This document shows, piece after piece, positions 50,960-61,519 of a DNA stretch of 64,000 nucleotides. Source of the DNA: Streptococcus salivarius (GTDB lineage Bacteria; Bacillota; Bacilli; Lactobacillales; Streptococcaceae); contig NZ_CP015283.1 in the NCBI RefSeq assembly GCF_002094975.1, positions 248,001 to 312,000 on the forward strand. Direction: 5' to 3'. Under the pieces are notes generated by a model, which was not told the origin of the DNA, did not search any database, and saw only the letters and a list, made by a program, of their open reading frames with translations. How positions within the stretch are numbered: position 1 is the first letter of the stretch; the number at the start of each line of letters is the position of its first letter. The position numbers and the translations under genes were made by a program.

Positions 50960-53599
50960 TTACTTTGCCTCATACCATGTGCGGCCGTCATTCTCATCTG
51001 CGATGAGAGGGACAGCGAGTTCGACTGCAGCTTCCATAGTTTCTTTAACCAAGGCTTTCATCGCTACAAGTTCGTCGTTTGGCACCTCAAGGACGATTTC
51101 ATCGTGCACCTGTAGGAGCATCTTAGTTTTATAGCCACCTTCTACCAGAGCCTTGTCTAGGTTAATCATAGCAATCTTGAGGATATCAGCAGCACTTCCT
51201 TGGATAGGAGAGTTGATAGCTGTACGCTCTGCGAAGTTGCGGACGTTAAAGTTACGAGAATTAATATCTGGCAACTCACGACGGCGGTGGAAGAGAGTTT
51301 CTACGTAGCCCTTATCCTTGGCTTCACGAACCACATTATCCATATAGGCCTTGATACCAGGATAACGTTCAAAGTAGGTGTCGATATACTCCTTGGCCTT
51401 CTTACGGCTAATGCCAAGGTTGTTAGAAAGACCAAAATCAGAAATGCCATAAACAATCCCGAAGTTAACAGCCTTTGCATTACGACGGTCGTTAGGTGTG
51501 ACATCCTCTGGCTTTTCAATGCCAAAGACACGCATGGCTGTAGAGGTATGGATATCTGCCCCCTCTTTAAAGGCTGCAATCAAATGCTCATCTCCCGAAA
51601 TATGAGCCAGCACGCGCAACTCAATCTGTGAGTAATCCGAGCTTAAAAGCACTGCGTCCTCAGTCGATGGGACAAAGGCCTTACGGATGAGACGACCTTG
51701 CTCCAAGCGAACAGGAATATTTTGCAAGTTGGGATCCACTGATGACAAACGACCTGTCTGAGTTAAATCTTGCACATAACGGGTATGGATTTTACCATCC
51801 TCAAGGATATAATCCTGAAGCCCCAAGACATAGGTAGACTGAAGCTTAGTGATTTGGCGGTACTCCAAAATCTTAGCTACAATTGGAGCAATTGGTGCTA
51901 ATCGTTCAAGGACATCCACAGCTGTTGAGTAACCTGTCTTGGTTTTCTTAGTGTATTCCAAAGGTAGACCCATCTTTTCAAAGAGGATAACACCCAACTG
52001 TTTAGGCGAGTTAATATTGAACTCCTCGCCCGCCATTTCGTAGATTTCTTGGGTCAATTTATCAATGACTACTTGGTTTTCCACTGCCATCTCGTTAAGG
52101 GTTTGTCCCTTAACCTTAATACCAGCGATTTCCATCTTAGCTAACACATTTGCCAGTGGTAACTCCATGTCAAAGAGAAGCTCTGATTGACCGTGTTCAG
52201 CCAATTTTTCAAGCATAACCGGTTTAGCAACCTGAAGGACCTTGACTTTTTTAGCTAGGTGGCTGAGTAAGACATCTTTTTCAGGAACCGCACGCTTAGC
52301 CCCCTTGCCATAGACCACTTCATCTGTTTCTAACGGTAGGTCCGTATAGAGACGGGCAATGGTTGACAATTCATTGTCTTCAACGGTTGAGAGCAGATAC
52401 TTGGCCAGACGTGCATCAAAATTAGCCGTAGGCAAGTCAATACCTAGATGGCTCAAAAGGACCTTACTTCGCTTGAAATCGTAGATATTAACAGCTTTTG
52501 AAAGAGCTGCCTGGAAGGCTTCTGATTTGAGTAGGTCTGTATATGTAGACGCATAAATCTGCTTGTCATTCCCCCAAGCAAAACCGATGATAGGTTCTAT
52601 GTGATAATTGTCACCGAGGATTTCAAAATAGAAGAAATCGTCAGAGCTAAAGTGAGCTTCTGTCACTTGACTAGGCTCTGCATAGGCCACATCAAAATCC
52701 TGCGGAACAGCCTCTCCACCAAGGGCATTTTTGAACTGAACAAAGCCCATCTCGTCATAAAAGGCTGCCAATTTTTCAAGGTCAGGTCCCGTAAAGGCCG
52801 TATCATCTAAGCCAATTTCAATAGGAGACTGGGTATCAATGGTCGCCAGAGTTTTAGAAAGGAAGGCTTGCTCCTTATCATTGATGAGATTTTCCTTCAT
52901 CTTGGACTTCTTCATCTCATCAATATGCTCATAGATACCTTCAAGGGAACCGTGTTCCAAGAGGAGCTTGAGACCAGTCTTTTCACCAATCTTAGTAACC
53001 CCTGGAATATTATCGGACTTATCACCCATGAGGGCCTTGAGGTCGATGAATTGCGCTGGAGTAATCCCCATTTTCTCCATGAGGTAGTCAGGTGTGAAGG
53101 CCTCAAACTCAGCCACACCTTTCTTCGAAATCTCAACGACAGTATTTTCATCAGTCAGCTGAATCAAGTCTTTATCCCCAGAGACAACAGTAATTTGATA
53201 GTCCTCACTGGTATTTTCAGCCATCTTAGCCAAGGTACCGATAATGTCGTCTGCCTCGTACTGAGCCAAGTCATAATAGGCGATACCACGTGCAGCCAAC
53301 ATCTCACGGATATAAGGGAACTGCTCACGGAATTCCTCTGGTGTCTTAGCACGACCAGCCTTGTAGTCTGCGAACATCTCGGTACGGAAAGTTGTTTTGC
53401 CAGCATCAAAGGCTACCAAGACATGAGTCGGTTGGATACGCTCAAGCAGGTTGTCCAACATAAGGTGGAAACCGTAGATAGCATTGGTATGAAGGCCATT
53501 ATTGTTACGAAAACGGTCAATTTGATTATAAAGTGCGAAAAAAGCACGAAAGGCAACGGATGAACCGTCAATTAGGAGTAATTTTTTCTGATTAGTCAT
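50960..53599 (-). CDS. polA: DNA polymerase I
   Basis: An 879-residue PolI for gap filling and primer removal. N-terminal 5'-3' exonuclease (1-290, VAFDAGKTTFRTEMF, GDKSDNIPGV), a middle 3'-5' exonuclease-like domain lacking the metal-binding DxE (reads FYFEILGDNY), so probably no proofreading, and the polymerase domain with DYSQIELRVLAH, RRNAKAVNFGIVYG and LQVHDEIVLEVP. Convergent with the candidate RNA; divergent from mutS2. Confidence 0.97.
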   Translation of the reverse strand: MTNQKKLLLIDGSSVAFRAFFALYNQIDRFRNNNGLHTNAIYGFHLMLDNLLERIQPTHVLVAFDAGKTTFRTEMFADYKAGRAKTPEEFREQFPYIREMLAARGIAYYDLAQYEADDIIGTLAKMAENTSEDYQITVVSGDKDLIQLTDENTVVEISKKGVAEFEAFTPDYLMEKMGITPAQFIDLKALMGDKSDNIPGVTKIGEKTGLKLLLEHGSLEGIYEHIDEMKKSKMKENLINDKEQAFLSKTLATIDTQSPIEIGLDDTAFTGPDLEKLAAFYDEMGFVQFKNALGGEAVPQDFDVAYAEPSQVTEAHFSSDDFFYFEILGDNYHIEPIIGFAWGNDKQIYASTYTDLLKSEAFQAALSKAVNIYDFKRSKVLLSHLGIDLPTANFDARLAKYLLSTVEDNELSTIARLYTDLPLETDEVVYGKGAKRAVPEKDVLLSHLAKKVKVLQVAKPVMLEKLAEHGQSELLFDMELPLANVLAKMEIAGIKVKGQTLNEMAVENQVVIDKLTQEIYEMAGEEFNINSPKQLGVILFEKMGLPLEYTKKTKTGYSTAVDVLERLAPIAPIVAKILEYRQITKLQSTYVLGLQDYILEDGKIHTRYVQDLTQTGRLSSVDPNLQNIPVRLEQGRLIRKAFVPSTEDAVLLSSDYSQIELRVLAHISGDEHLIAAFKEGADIHTSTAMRVFGIEKPEDVTPNDRRNAKAVNFGIVYGISDFGLSNNLGISRKKAKEYIDTYFERYPGIKAYMDNVVREAKDKGYVETLFHRRRELPDINSRNFNVRNFAERTAINSPIQGSAADILKIAMINLDKALVEGGYKTKMLLQVHDEIVLEVPNDELVAMKALVKETMEAAVELAVPLIADENDGRTWYEAK

Positions 53600-53773
53600 A
53601 GGTTTATTATAGCATAGATGAGAGCATTGGTTTTAATTGAAAATCTCTTATTTTAGAGAGACTCTTTTGTAAAAGTAGCTAGTCAACATCTGATGACAAA
53701 AGGCCGCTCATAAAACGACCTCAGGCATTTCCCACCTCCACGCCCCATAGGCAAATGTGCTATAATAGAAGCT

Positions 53774-56122
53774 ATGAACACAAAGATTTTAGACCAATTA
53801 GAATTTAACAAGGTCAAGGACCAGTTCACAGAATACCTGCAGACTGAACAGGCTCAGGCGGAGTTACGTGACTTGGTGCCTATGACCAATTCAGAAAGAA
53901 TTCAAAATCAATTTACAGAAATTCAAGAAATGGCTGAGATTTTCGTAGAGCACCATGGCTTTGCCATTGGTAGCTTGCGAGATATTTCTGAGCCCTTGCG
54001 TCGCTTGGAACTGGATGCTGACCTCAACATTCAGGAGCTTATTGCCATCAAGAAAGTGCTACAAGCTTCAGCTGACCTTGGTCGCTTCTACGCTGACCTT
54101 GAAAATGTTGAGCTCGTCGCTCTCAAACGTCTTTTCGAAAAGATTGAGGCCTTTCCAAGTCTGCAAGGTAGTCTTCAAAGCATCAATGACGGTGGTTTCA
54201 TTGAGCATTTTGCTAGCCCTGAGTTGCAAAATATCCGTCGTCAACTCAAATCTTGTGATGATGCCATTCGCCAGACCTTGCAAGACATTCTCAAGAAATC
54301 TGGCCACATGTTGGCTGAGAGTCTGATTGCTAGTCGTAATGGTCGTTCAGTGCTTCCGGTCAAAAATACCTACCGTAACCGTATTGCTGGGGTGGTGCAT
54401 GACATCTCAAGCTCTGGAAACACAGTGTATATCGAGCCACGCGCCGTTATCCAGCTTAACGAAGAAATTACACAATTACGTGCAGACGAACGTCATGAGA
54501 TGGCTCGTATCCTGCATGAACTATCTAATCAACTCCGTCCTCAAGCTGCTGCTATCGCCAACAACGCTTGGATTTTGGGCCACATGGACTTCATTCGAGG
54601 AAAATACCTCTATCTCCAGGATAAAAAGGCAGTTATTCCAAAGATTAGTGACAACCAAACACTCCAACTGCTTAACGTTCGTCACCCTCTTTTGGTCAAT
54701 CCAGTAGCCAACGATTTACGCTTTGATGAGGACCTCACAGCTATTGTCATTACAGGTCCCAATACCGGTGGTAAAACGGTCATGCTTAAAACTCTTGGAT
54801 TAGCACAACTGATGGCTCAATCTGGTCTTCCAATTTTGGCTGATAAGGGTAGTCGTGTAGCCACTTTCCAAGAGATTTTTGCGGACATCGGGGATGAACA
54901 GTCTATCGAACAGAGTTTGTCAACATTCTCTAGTCACATGACCCACATTGTCGAGATTCTGGACGCTGCCGACAGCAACAGTCTTGTCTTAGTCGATGAG
55001 CTTGGGGCCGGTACTGACCCTCAGGAAGGGGCTAGTCTAGCCATGGCAATCCTAGAGCACCTACGTTTGAGCCAGATTAAAACCATGGCTACTACTCACT
55101 ATCCTGAGCTTAAGGCCTATGGGATTGAGACGCAACATGTGGAAAATGCCAGCATGGAGTTTGACACAGCGACTTTAAGCCCTACCTATCGTTTTATGCA
55201 GGGGGTTCCTGGTCGTTCTAATGCCTTTGAGATTGCTCGCCGCCTCGGTTTGAATGAGATTATTGTCAAGGAAGCAGAAAACCTCACGGATACTGATAGT
55301 GATGTCAACCGTATCATCGAGCAACTTGAAGCCCAAACTGTGGAAACACAAAAACGTCTGGAGCACATCAAGGACGTTGAGCAAGAGAACCTTAAATTCA
55401 ACCGTGCGGTCAAGAAACTCTATAACGAATTCTCCCATGAGTACGACAAGGAACTCGAAAAGGCTCAGAAAGAAATTCAAGATATGGTGGATACAGCTTT
55501 GGCCGAGAGCGATAGTATTCTCAAAAATCTCCACGATAAGAGTCAACTCAAGCCTCATGAAGTTATCGACGCCAAAGGAAAACTCAAGAAACTTTCCCCA
55601 CAAGTGGACCTCTCTAAGAATAAAGTCCTTCGTAAGGCTAAGAAAGAAAAGGCTGCGCGTGCCCCTCGTGTCGGAGATGATATCATCGTTACCGCCTATG
55701 GTCAACGTGGTACGCTTACCAGTCAAGCCAAAAATGGTAACTGGGAAGCCCAGGTAGGTCTCATCAAGATGACACTCAAGGCGGATGAATTTACTCTGGT
55801 GCGTGCCCAAGCCGAAGCCCAACAACCTAAGAAGAAACAGATTAACGTGGTTAAAAAAGCCAAAAAGTCATCTGGTGGTCCTCGTGCCCGTCTAGACCTT
55901 CGTGGGAAACGTTACGAAGAAGCCATGCAAGAGCTTGATGCCTTTATTGACCAAGCCCTACTTAATAACATGAGTCAGGTGGACATCATCCACGGTATTG
56001 GTACAGGTGTCATCCGTGATGCTGTTACCAAATATCTCCGCCGTCATCGCCATGTTAAAAGTTTTGAATATGCCCCACAGAGTGCTGGTGGTTCCGGATG
56101 TACCATTGCAACCTTAGGGTAA
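53774..56122 (+). CDS. mutS2: Endonuclease MutS2
   Basis: A 782-residue MutS2. The ATPase has Walker [14 protein letters not shown] (near 332) and [16 protein letters not shown]; a coiled coil spans about 510-620; the C-terminal Smr nuclease domain has [15 protein letters not shown] and [15 protein letters not shown]. The family limits homologous recombination and, in Gram-positives, rescues collided ribosomes. TATAAT ends 7 nt before the ATG with no ribosome site, so the mRNA is probably leaderless. Confidence 0.97.
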   Translation: MNTKILDQLEFNKVKDQFTEYLQTEQAQAELRDLVPMTNSERIQNQFTEIQEMAEIFVEHHGFAIGSLRDISEPLRRLELDADLNIQELIAIKKVLQASADLGRFYADLENVELVALKRLFEKIEAFPSLQGSLQSINDGGFIEHFASPELQNIRRQLKSCDDAIRQTLQDILKKSGHMLAESLIASRNGRSVLPVKNTYRNRIAGVVHDISSSGNTVYIEPRAVIQLNEEITQLRADERHEMARILHELSNQLRPQAAAIANNAWILGHMDFIRGKYLYLQDKKAVIPKISDNQTLQLLNVRHPLLVNPVANDLRFDEDLTAIVITGPNTGGKTVMLKTLGLAQLMAQSGLPILADKGSRVATFQEIFADIGDEQSIEQSLSTFSSHMTHIVEILDAADSNSLVLVDELGAGTDPQEGASLAMAILEHLRLSQIKTMATTHYPELKAYGIETQHVENASMEFDTATLSPTYRFMQGVPGRSNAFEIARRLGLNEIIVKEAENLTDTDSDVNRIIEQLEAQTVETQKRLEHIKDVEQENLKFNRAVKKLYNEFSHEYDKELEKAQKEIQDMVDTALAESDSILKNLHDKSQLKPHEVIDAKGKLKKLSPQVDLSKNKVLRKAKKEKAARAPRVGDDIIVTAYGQRGTLTSQAKNGNWEAQVGLIKMTLKADEFTLVRAQAEAQQPKKKQINVVKKAKKSSGGPRARLDLRGKRYEEAMQELDAFIDQALLNNMSQVDIIHGIGTGVIRDAVTKYLRRHRHVKSFEYAPQSAGGSGCTIATLG

Positions 56123-56138
56123 AAATAGTTAAGAAAGA

Positions 56139-56164
56139 CTGAGACCTTGTGTCCGGTCTTTTTC
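56139..56164 (+). terminator. mutS2 terminator
   Basis: AGACC-TTGTGTCC-GGTCT then TTTTC. Confidence 0.65.
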
Positions 56165-56187
56165 ATATCCTACCAAAACAAAGAACA

Positions 56188-56217
56188 AAAAAAGTCCCCC
56201 TTAATCAAGGAAGACTT
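56188..56217 (-). terminator. zapA-cvpA terminator
   Basis: Minus strand AAGTCTTCCTT-GATT-AAGGGGGACTT then TTTTT. Confidence 0.75.
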
Positions 56218-56224
56218 CTATTTT

Positions 56225-56767
56225 CTATATCACACTTGTCCACAAATGCTGGATAATCTGACTAACTGGAAAATAACCATTAATCAAGATACGTAAAACC
56301 CAGCTCGATGACAAGAGCGTTTGAATGTTGTTCATAGGAACAGTCGCAAGAATATTCCCCAACATAGTCAAAGGCACAAGACTCACTAAGGTGGCCAAGA
56401 CGCCACCTACCACTTGGTAACGTCTTTGATCAAGTCGCTCAATTCTCACAAAATGGAAGAAAATACCAAGAAAGCGTAAGCCATAATAGGCTATACAGTA
56501 GATAGCAAAATAAGCAACACCCGCATAATAGACACGGTCAAGTGAAAAGATGTTCTGATCTTTAAAGAAAGCTATACTAGCATCCTTGGTTGGATTGGTA
56601 TAAGGTACCCAAAGATTGATAGCCTCTCCTAGCGACCGGTAGAAATAGGCCGCCACACACATGGCGATAATGACTGAAACCACGTAATAAGCTTGCATAA
56701 AGAGGCCTCGACGGTAGCCAATGTAGAAATTCCAAGCCATAATGGCTAAGACAAGGAGTCCAATCAT
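56225..56767 (-). CDS. cvpA: CvpA-family membrane protein
   Basis: A 180-residue protein with four membrane helices and the family start MIGLLVLAIMAWNFYIGYRRGLFMQAYY. CvpA proteins are linked to colicin V production and envelope homeostasis. Its ATG overlaps the zapA stop. The zapA-cvpA order facing rnhC is conserved. Confidence 0.9.
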   Translation of the reverse strand: MIGLLVLAIMAWNFYIGYRRGLFMQAYYVVSVIIAMCVAAYFYRSLGEAINLWVPYTNPTKDASIAFFKDQNIFSLDRVYYAGVAYFAIYCIAYYGLRFLGIFFHFVRIERLDQRRYQVVGGVLATLVSLVPLTMLGNILATVPMNNIQTLLSSSWVLRILINGYFPVSQIIQHLWTSVI

Positions 56768-57078
56768 GCGTCATCCTCATCGTCATTTGTAGCTGTCGCC
56801 TTAACCTTGAGCTGCTCAAGTTGCTTAGCTCTCAACGTTTCCAACTCTTTTTCCATATCTTCAACTTGAATTTCGCGTTCCAACTGAGTTGACAAAGAAT
56901 TGATAGCCATTAGGATAGCGATTGTTTCATTGTCAGCATTTTTCATCTGCTCTTTGATAATTTTATATTTCTCATGGGCAACACGCTCCACCTCTTCCAT
57001 GAATAGGTTGTCCTTATCAGTTGTTAGCGTGAGGTTCTTCTCTCCAAAATGAAATTTGTAACGGTTCTTATTTGCCAT
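56764..57078 (-). CDS. zapA: Cell division protein ZapA
   Basis: A 104-residue ZapA, which bundles FtsZ filaments. N-terminal NRYKFHFGEKNLTLTTDK followed by a long coiled coil (about 45-95). The start is uncertain: neither ATG 57078 nor the in-frame TTG 57096 has a normal ribosome site. AAGGAG lies at about 57135 and a GC-rich hairpin sits between it and the start, see the findings. Four-base overlap with cvpA. Confidence 0.88.
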   Translation of the reverse strand: MANKNRYKFHFGEKNLTLTTDKDNLFMEEVERVAHEKYKIIKEQMKNADNETIAILMAINSLSTQLEREIQVEDMEKELETLRAKQLEQLKVKATATNDDEDDA

Positions 57079-57394
57079 TTGCTTGTTAGCTGCCAATCAA
57101 TGGTGGTCGCGGATTCGCCACCGCAGCTTCTCCTTATTTTATTGCTTTTATATCGCCATTTGGTAGCAAGATTCAGACACTTACTCTGAGGCGTGTTCGA
57201 TACTTAAATGCCAACCCATTTTCTCTAATTGTGGAAAAAAGAGCATGGTTAGGCATTCTCTTTCTAATCATTATATCCTAAATTTTAACTTTCGTAAATT
57301 TTAGACTTTGCACTTCTCTAGAAAAATAATTTTCAGGGATTTCGAGTCTGTAAAATATCTACCAATTCTCCTTTTTTGTGCTAAAATAGATTTC
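57079..57394. other. zapA-rnhC divergent region
   Basis: 316 nt. On the minus strand, AAGGAG (near 57130-57135), then a hairpin with arms GCTG..GGTGG and CCACC..CAGC (57097-57129), then the zapA start. On the plus strand the rnhC promoter TGCTAAAAT (57382-57387 for -10). The middle is AT-rich with no small gene seen. Confidence 0.5.
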
Positions 57395-58285
57395 ATGGGC
57401 ACAATCGTATTAAAAATGACAGCAGAGCAGATTTCGACACTCCAAAAGGACCTGGCAAACTATGCGACTGCGACTAAAAATCCTTATGCAAGTTTTTCAG
57501 CCAAGGTCGATGGAATAAGTGTCATCGCCTATACTTCAGGAAAGGTAACTTTCCAAGGAGCTAAGCCAGAAGTCTTGGCTAGCCGTTTTGGATACCAAGC
57601 TGAACCTAAGCATTCACCTGATGGGCAAAACCTAGCCCTAATTGGATCAGACGAAGTCGGAAATGGCTCCTATTTTGGTGGTCTAGCTGTTGTAGCTAGT
57701 CTAGTTACCCCGGCTGACCATGCCTTTTTGAAATCTCTTGGGGTCGATGATTCTAAAAATCTTAATGATATCAAGATTCGTCAGATTGCACCTATATTGG
57801 AGGAGAAAATTCCTCACAAGGCACTCCTTCTTTCGCCTAGAAAGTACAATGAAGTGGTTGGAGACGGTAAGAGTCATAATGCTGTGTCCGTTAAAGTAGC
57901 TCTCCACAATCAGGCTATCTTTCTATTGTTACAATCAGGTGCTAAACCAGATAAGATTGTCATTGATGCCTTCACCAGTGAGAAAAATTATCAAAAATAC
58001 CTCAGGAATGAACGCAATCGCTTTGACTTTCCTATTACTTTAGAAGAAAAGGCTGAGGGGAAATACTTAGCTGTCGCAGTGAGCTCTATCATCGCTCGCA
58101 ATCTCTTCCTGGAAAATCTTGACAAACTCAGCCAAGAGGTTGGCTACACCCTTCCTTCAGGTGCTGGTGCTAAATCTGACCAGGTCGCAACTAAGCTTCT
58201 TCAAGCCTACGGAGATCAGGCTCTCCAAGCTACTGCTAAATATCATTTCGCCAATACCAAAAAAGCCTACCAACGCTTAAAATAA
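57395..58285 (+). CDS. rnhC: Ribonuclease HIII
   Basis: A 296-residue RNase HIII that removes RNA from RNA-DNA hybrids. Start ATG 57395 ([17 protein letters not shown]) lies 7 nt after TAAAAT, so it is probably leaderless; the longer frame from 57308 runs through the promoter. N-terminal TBP-like substrate domain, then the catalytic domain with [15 protein letters not shown] (Asp, Glu), VDDSKNLND and the C-terminal [23 protein letters not shown]. Confidence 0.94.
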   Translation: MGTIVLKMTAEQISTLQKDLANYATATKNPYASFSAKVDGISVIAYTSGKVTFQGAKPEVLASRFGYQAEPKHSPDGQNLALIGSDEVGNGSYFGGLAVVASLVTPADHAFLKSLGVDDSKNLNDIKIRQIAPILEEKIPHKALLLSPRKYNEVVGDGKSHNAVSVKVALHNQAIFLLLQSGAKPDKIVIDAFTSEKNYQKYLRNERNRFDFPITLEEKAEGKYLAVAVSSIIARNLFLENLDKLSQEVGYTLPSGAGAKSDQVATKLLQAYGDQALQATAKYHFANTKKAYQRLK

Positions 58286-58303
58286 CCCTGAAAGGCCTTA
58301 ACT

Positions 58304-58954
58304 ATGAAAAACAAATGGACCCAATACTTCCTCATTTTACTTCGTGAATGGGGACTCTTTATCCTCTTTATCACATTTTTCCTTTTGACTCGCCTCTTCC
58401 TTTGGCTCCCTGTCCAGGTTGACGGCCACTCAATGGATCCTACTCTAGCCAATAATCAACGTGTTATCGTTTTGAAACACACATCTATTGAACGCTTCGA
58501 TATTGTCGTTGCCAAGGAAGTCGAAGACGGTAAGACGAAACAAATCGTCAAACGTATCATCGGTATGCCAGGTGATACCATTACCTATCAAAATGATAAA
58601 CTTACTGTCAACGGTAAAGAAGTCAAGGAAGAATACCTCAAAGAATTCCAAGCTGCCTTTGCCAAGGATAAGCTACAAAAAGAATATGCTTACAACGATG
58701 ACAAGAGCAAGAGTAGCTACTTCCAACAACTAGCTAAGGATGCCAAGGCTTTTACAACCAATGCTGACGGCAACACGACCTTCTCTGTCACTGTTCCTGA
58801 AGGCAAATATTTCCTACTTGGAGACAACCGTATTGTTTCCAAAGATAGTCGAGTAGTTGGTTACTTTGACAAGAGTGCTCTTGTAGGGGAAGTTAAATTC
58901 CGCTTCTGGCCACTCTGGCCACTTAATAAAATTGGTACTGTTGAGGACAACTAA
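58304..58954 (+). CDS. lepB: Signal peptidase I
   Basis: A 216-residue type I signal peptidase with one N-terminal membrane helix (LFILFITFFLLTRLFLW) and the catalytic Ser in VDGHSMDPT and Lys in IVKRIIGMPGD; GDNRIVSKDSR is the conserved box E. It cleaves exported preproteins outside the membrane. Follows rnhC by 18 nt, the conserved streptococcal order rnhC-lepB-recD2. Confidence 0.96.
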   Translation: MKNKWTQYFLILLREWGLFILFITFFLLTRLFLWLPVQVDGHSMDPTLANNQRVIVLKHTSIERFDIVVAKEVEDGKTKQIVKRIIGMPGDTITYQNDKLTVNGKEVKEEYLKEFQAAFAKDKLQKEYAYNDDKSKSSYFQQLAKDAKAFTTNADGNTTFSVTVPEGKYFLLGDNRIVSKDSRVVGYFDKSALVGEVKFRFWPLWPLNKIGTVEDN

Positions 58955-58968
58955 AAACACTAAATAAG

Positions 58969-58994
58969 ATAAGGTTGGGGAAACCCAGCCTTAT
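58969..58994 (+). terminator. Hairpin after lepB
   Basis: AAGGTTGGG-GAAA-CCCAGCCTT then ATTATG; weak T-run, so read-through to recD2 is likely. Confidence 0.5.
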
Positions 58995-59014
58995 TATGTA
59001 TCTAGGAAAAACAC

Positions 59015-61519
59015 ATGCAAGAATTTTATTTTTCAGGAACTATCGAACGCGTCATTTTCGAAAACGCTAGTAATTTTTTCCGTATTCTACTCTTAGAAAT
59101 TGACGAAACAGACAGTGATTTTGAGGACTATGAAATCATTGTTACAGGAACCATGGGAGATGTCATGGAAGGTGAAGATTATACCTTCTGGGGTCAGCTA
59201 ACCAATCATCCCAAATATGGTGAACAACTCCAAATGACGCGCTACGAACGGTCAAAACCTTCTGCCAGCGGTCTTATCAAGTATTTCGCCAGCGACAATT
59301 TTAAGGGGATTGGTAAGAAAACAGCTGAGCGTATTGTCGAGATTTATGGTGAAGACCCTATTGACAAGATTCTCGAGGATCCTAGCAAGTTAGAACAGAT
59401 TCCTAACCTTTCAAAGGTAAACCGAGAAGCCTTCGTTGCAAAGTTAAAAATTAACTATGGAACCGAGCAAATCTTGTCCAAACTTTCCAGCTATGGACTC
59501 ACACCAAAAGCTGCCTCACAAATTTTCAACCAATATAAGGAAGAATCGCTCAATCTTATCGAAGAACACCCTTATCTCTTGGTAGAGGAAGTTCAAGGAA
59601 TCGGATTTAAAATAGCTGACCAACTAGCCGAACGCCTAGGGATTGCTAGTGATGCTCCTGAGCGTTTACGAGCTGCCTTGATTCATTGTCTGCTAGAAGC
59701 CAGTATGGAAGAAGGCGACACCTATATCGAAGCCAAAGCCTTGCTTGAACGAACTATCATCCTTTTGGAAAGTGCTCGTCAGATTGAACTTGACCCCGCC
59801 TTAGTCGCGAAGGAATTAACCAATCTCATCCAAGAGGATAAAGTGCAAAATATAGAAACTAAAATCTTTGATAATACCCTTTATTTTGCGGAACAGGGCA
59901 TCTATACCCACCTAACTCGTATCATGAAAGACCAACCTGACATCAGTGCAGAGGACAAAATCCAAGCAAGTCTTGAAGAGGTGGAAGAGGAACTTGGTAT
60001 TACTTATGATAAGGTTCAAAAAGATGCCATTATCAAAGCCCTACAAAGCAAGGTCTTCATCCTGACAGGTGGTCCCGGGACAGGTAAAACCACCGTTATT
60101 AACGGAATCATTAAAACTTATACCGACCTTCATGGTCTAGATCTCAAAAAGTCTGATTTGCCTATTATTTTAGCGGCACCAACAGGACGGGCTGCTCGTC
60201 GGATGAACGAACTCACCCAACTCCCTAGCGCCACTATCCATAGACATTTGGGCCTCAATAGCGAGGACGATTTCAAGACCTTGGAGGACTATCTCGATTG
60301 CGACTTGATTATCATCGATGAGTTTTCTATGGTTGATACTTGGTTGGCTAATCAACTTTTTGAAAGTATCTCTGATTCAACCCAAGTCATCATTGTGGGT
60401 GACCAAGACCAACTGCCTTCCGTAGGCCCTGGCCAGGTCTTGGCTGACCTTTTGCAGATTGATGACTTGCCTAAGGTTTCTCTGACCAAAATTTTCAGAC
60501 AATCCGAGGACTCCACCATCGTTACCTTAGCTAGCCAGATGCGCCAAGGTCAACTACCTGCTGATTTCACAGAGAAAAAGGCTGACCGCTCTTACTTTGA
60601 GGCCAATGCCAACCATATTCCACAGATGGTTCCTAAAATTGTCTCTGCCGCTATAAAGAGCGGGATTGCTGCTCAGGATGTGCAGATTTTAGCCCCCATG
60701 TACCGAGGACAGGCTGGAATTAACAATCTCAATACCATTATGCAGGACCTACTTAATCCTCAAGAAAAGGCCAATCAGTTTGCCTTTAATGATATTTTCT
60801 TCCGTAAGAACGACAAAATTCTCCATCTGGTCAACGATACCGAACTCAATGTCTTCAATGGCGATATCGGAATCATTACTGATCTCATCCCTGATAAATA
60901 TACTGAAAGCAAGCAGGACGAAATTTACATGTCCTTTGATGGCAATGAGGTTATCTATCCTCGTAACGAATGGAATAAGATTACTCTGGCCTATGCCATG
61001 TCAATCCACAAATCTCAAGGGAGTGAGTTCCCAGTCGTTATCCTTCCCATCACACGACAAAGTGGACGTATGCTACAACGCAACCTCATCTACACCGCTA
61101 TCACACGCGCCAAGAGTAAACTAGTCATGTTAGGGGAAATCGCAGCCTTTGATTATGCCGTTCGCAACGAGGGAGCTAAACGAAATACTTATCTCATCCA
61201 ACGTTTTGAACAAACTTATACACAAGCTGTTGATAAGTCTGTCGAAAAGATTGTTAAAAACGAGGCAACAGAGGCACCCGATCAAACAAAAACGAAAAAC
61301 AACGATCCCTCAGAAACCCTTGAAAACAAAGACTTTTCGGAAAATATCAATCTATCCCAAGATCTTGTTAACACTTATTCACAACCTGTGGATAAGTCTG
61401 TTAACAAACCTGTGCAAACAGAAGAAAACTATCGCTTAACTGAAGAAAATTGGGCAACTATAGATCCAATGATTGGGCTCAGTGAAGACGATATTGCTGC
61501 CTTTTTTAACAATAACTAA
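59015..61519 (+). CDS. recD2: ATP-dependent helicase RecD2
   Basis: An 834-residue RecD2, a 5'-3' superfamily 1B helicase in replication fork repair. OB-type N-terminus, then helix-hairpin-helix region (GIGKKTAERIVEIYGEDP), Walker A LTGGPGTGKTTVINGI near 350, LIIIDEFSMVD near 430, and motif VI TAITRAKSKLVML. The C-terminal ~110 residues form a polar tail with two repeats (TYTQAVDKSVEK and TYSQPVDKSVNK). The DNA of both repeats contains paired DnaA-box-like sequences. Confidence 0.95.
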   Translation: MQEFYFSGTIERVIFENASNFFRILLLEIDETDSDFEDYEIIVTGTMGDVMEGEDYTFWGQLTNHPKYGEQLQMTRYERSKPSASGLIKYFASDNFKGIGKKTAERIVEIYGEDPIDKILEDPSKLEQIPNLSKVNREAFVAKLKINYGTEQILSKLSSYGLTPKAASQIFNQYKEESLNLIEEHPYLLVEEVQGIGFKIADQLAERLGIASDAPERLRAALIHCLLEASMEEGDTYIEAKALLERTIILLESARQIELDPALVAKELTNLIQEDKVQNIETKIFDNTLYFAEQGIYTHLTRIMKDQPDISAEDKIQASLEEVEEELGITYDKVQKDAIIKALQSKVFILTGGPGTGKTTVINGIIKTYTDLHGLDLKKSDLPIILAAPTGRAARRMNELTQLPSATIHRHLGLNSEDDFKTLEDYLDCDLIIIDEFSMVDTWLANQLFESISDSTQVIIVGDQDQLPSVGPGQVLADLLQIDDLPKVSLTKIFRQSEDSTIVTLASQMRQGQLPADFTEKKADRSYFEANANHIPQMVPKIVSAAIKSGIAAQDVQILAPMYRGQAGINNLNTIMQDLLNPQEKANQFAFNDIFFRKNDKILHLVNDTELNVFNGDIGIITDLIPDKYTESKQDEIYMSFDGNEVIYPRNEWNKITLAYAMSIHKSQGSEFPVVILPITRQSGRMLQRNLIYTAITRAKSKLVMLGEIAAFDYAVRNEGAKRNTYLIQRFEQTYTQAVDKSVEKIVKNEATEAPDQTKTKNNDPSETLENKDFSENINLSQDLVNTYSQPVDKSVNKPVQTEENYRLTEENWATIDPMIGLSEDDIAAFFNNN
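61216..61236 (+). promoter_or_regulatory. Inverted pair of DnaA-box-like sequences, copy 1
   Basis: TTATACACA and, 3 bp later, TGTTGATAA (reverse TTATCAACA). Inside recD2. Confidence 0.5.
61375..61395 (+). promoter_or_regulatory. Inverted pair of DnaA-box-like sequences, copy 2
   Basis: TTATTCACA and, 3 bp later, TGTGGATAA (reverse TTATCCACA, the perfect consensus). Inside recD2, 159 bp after copy 1. Confidence 0.55.
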
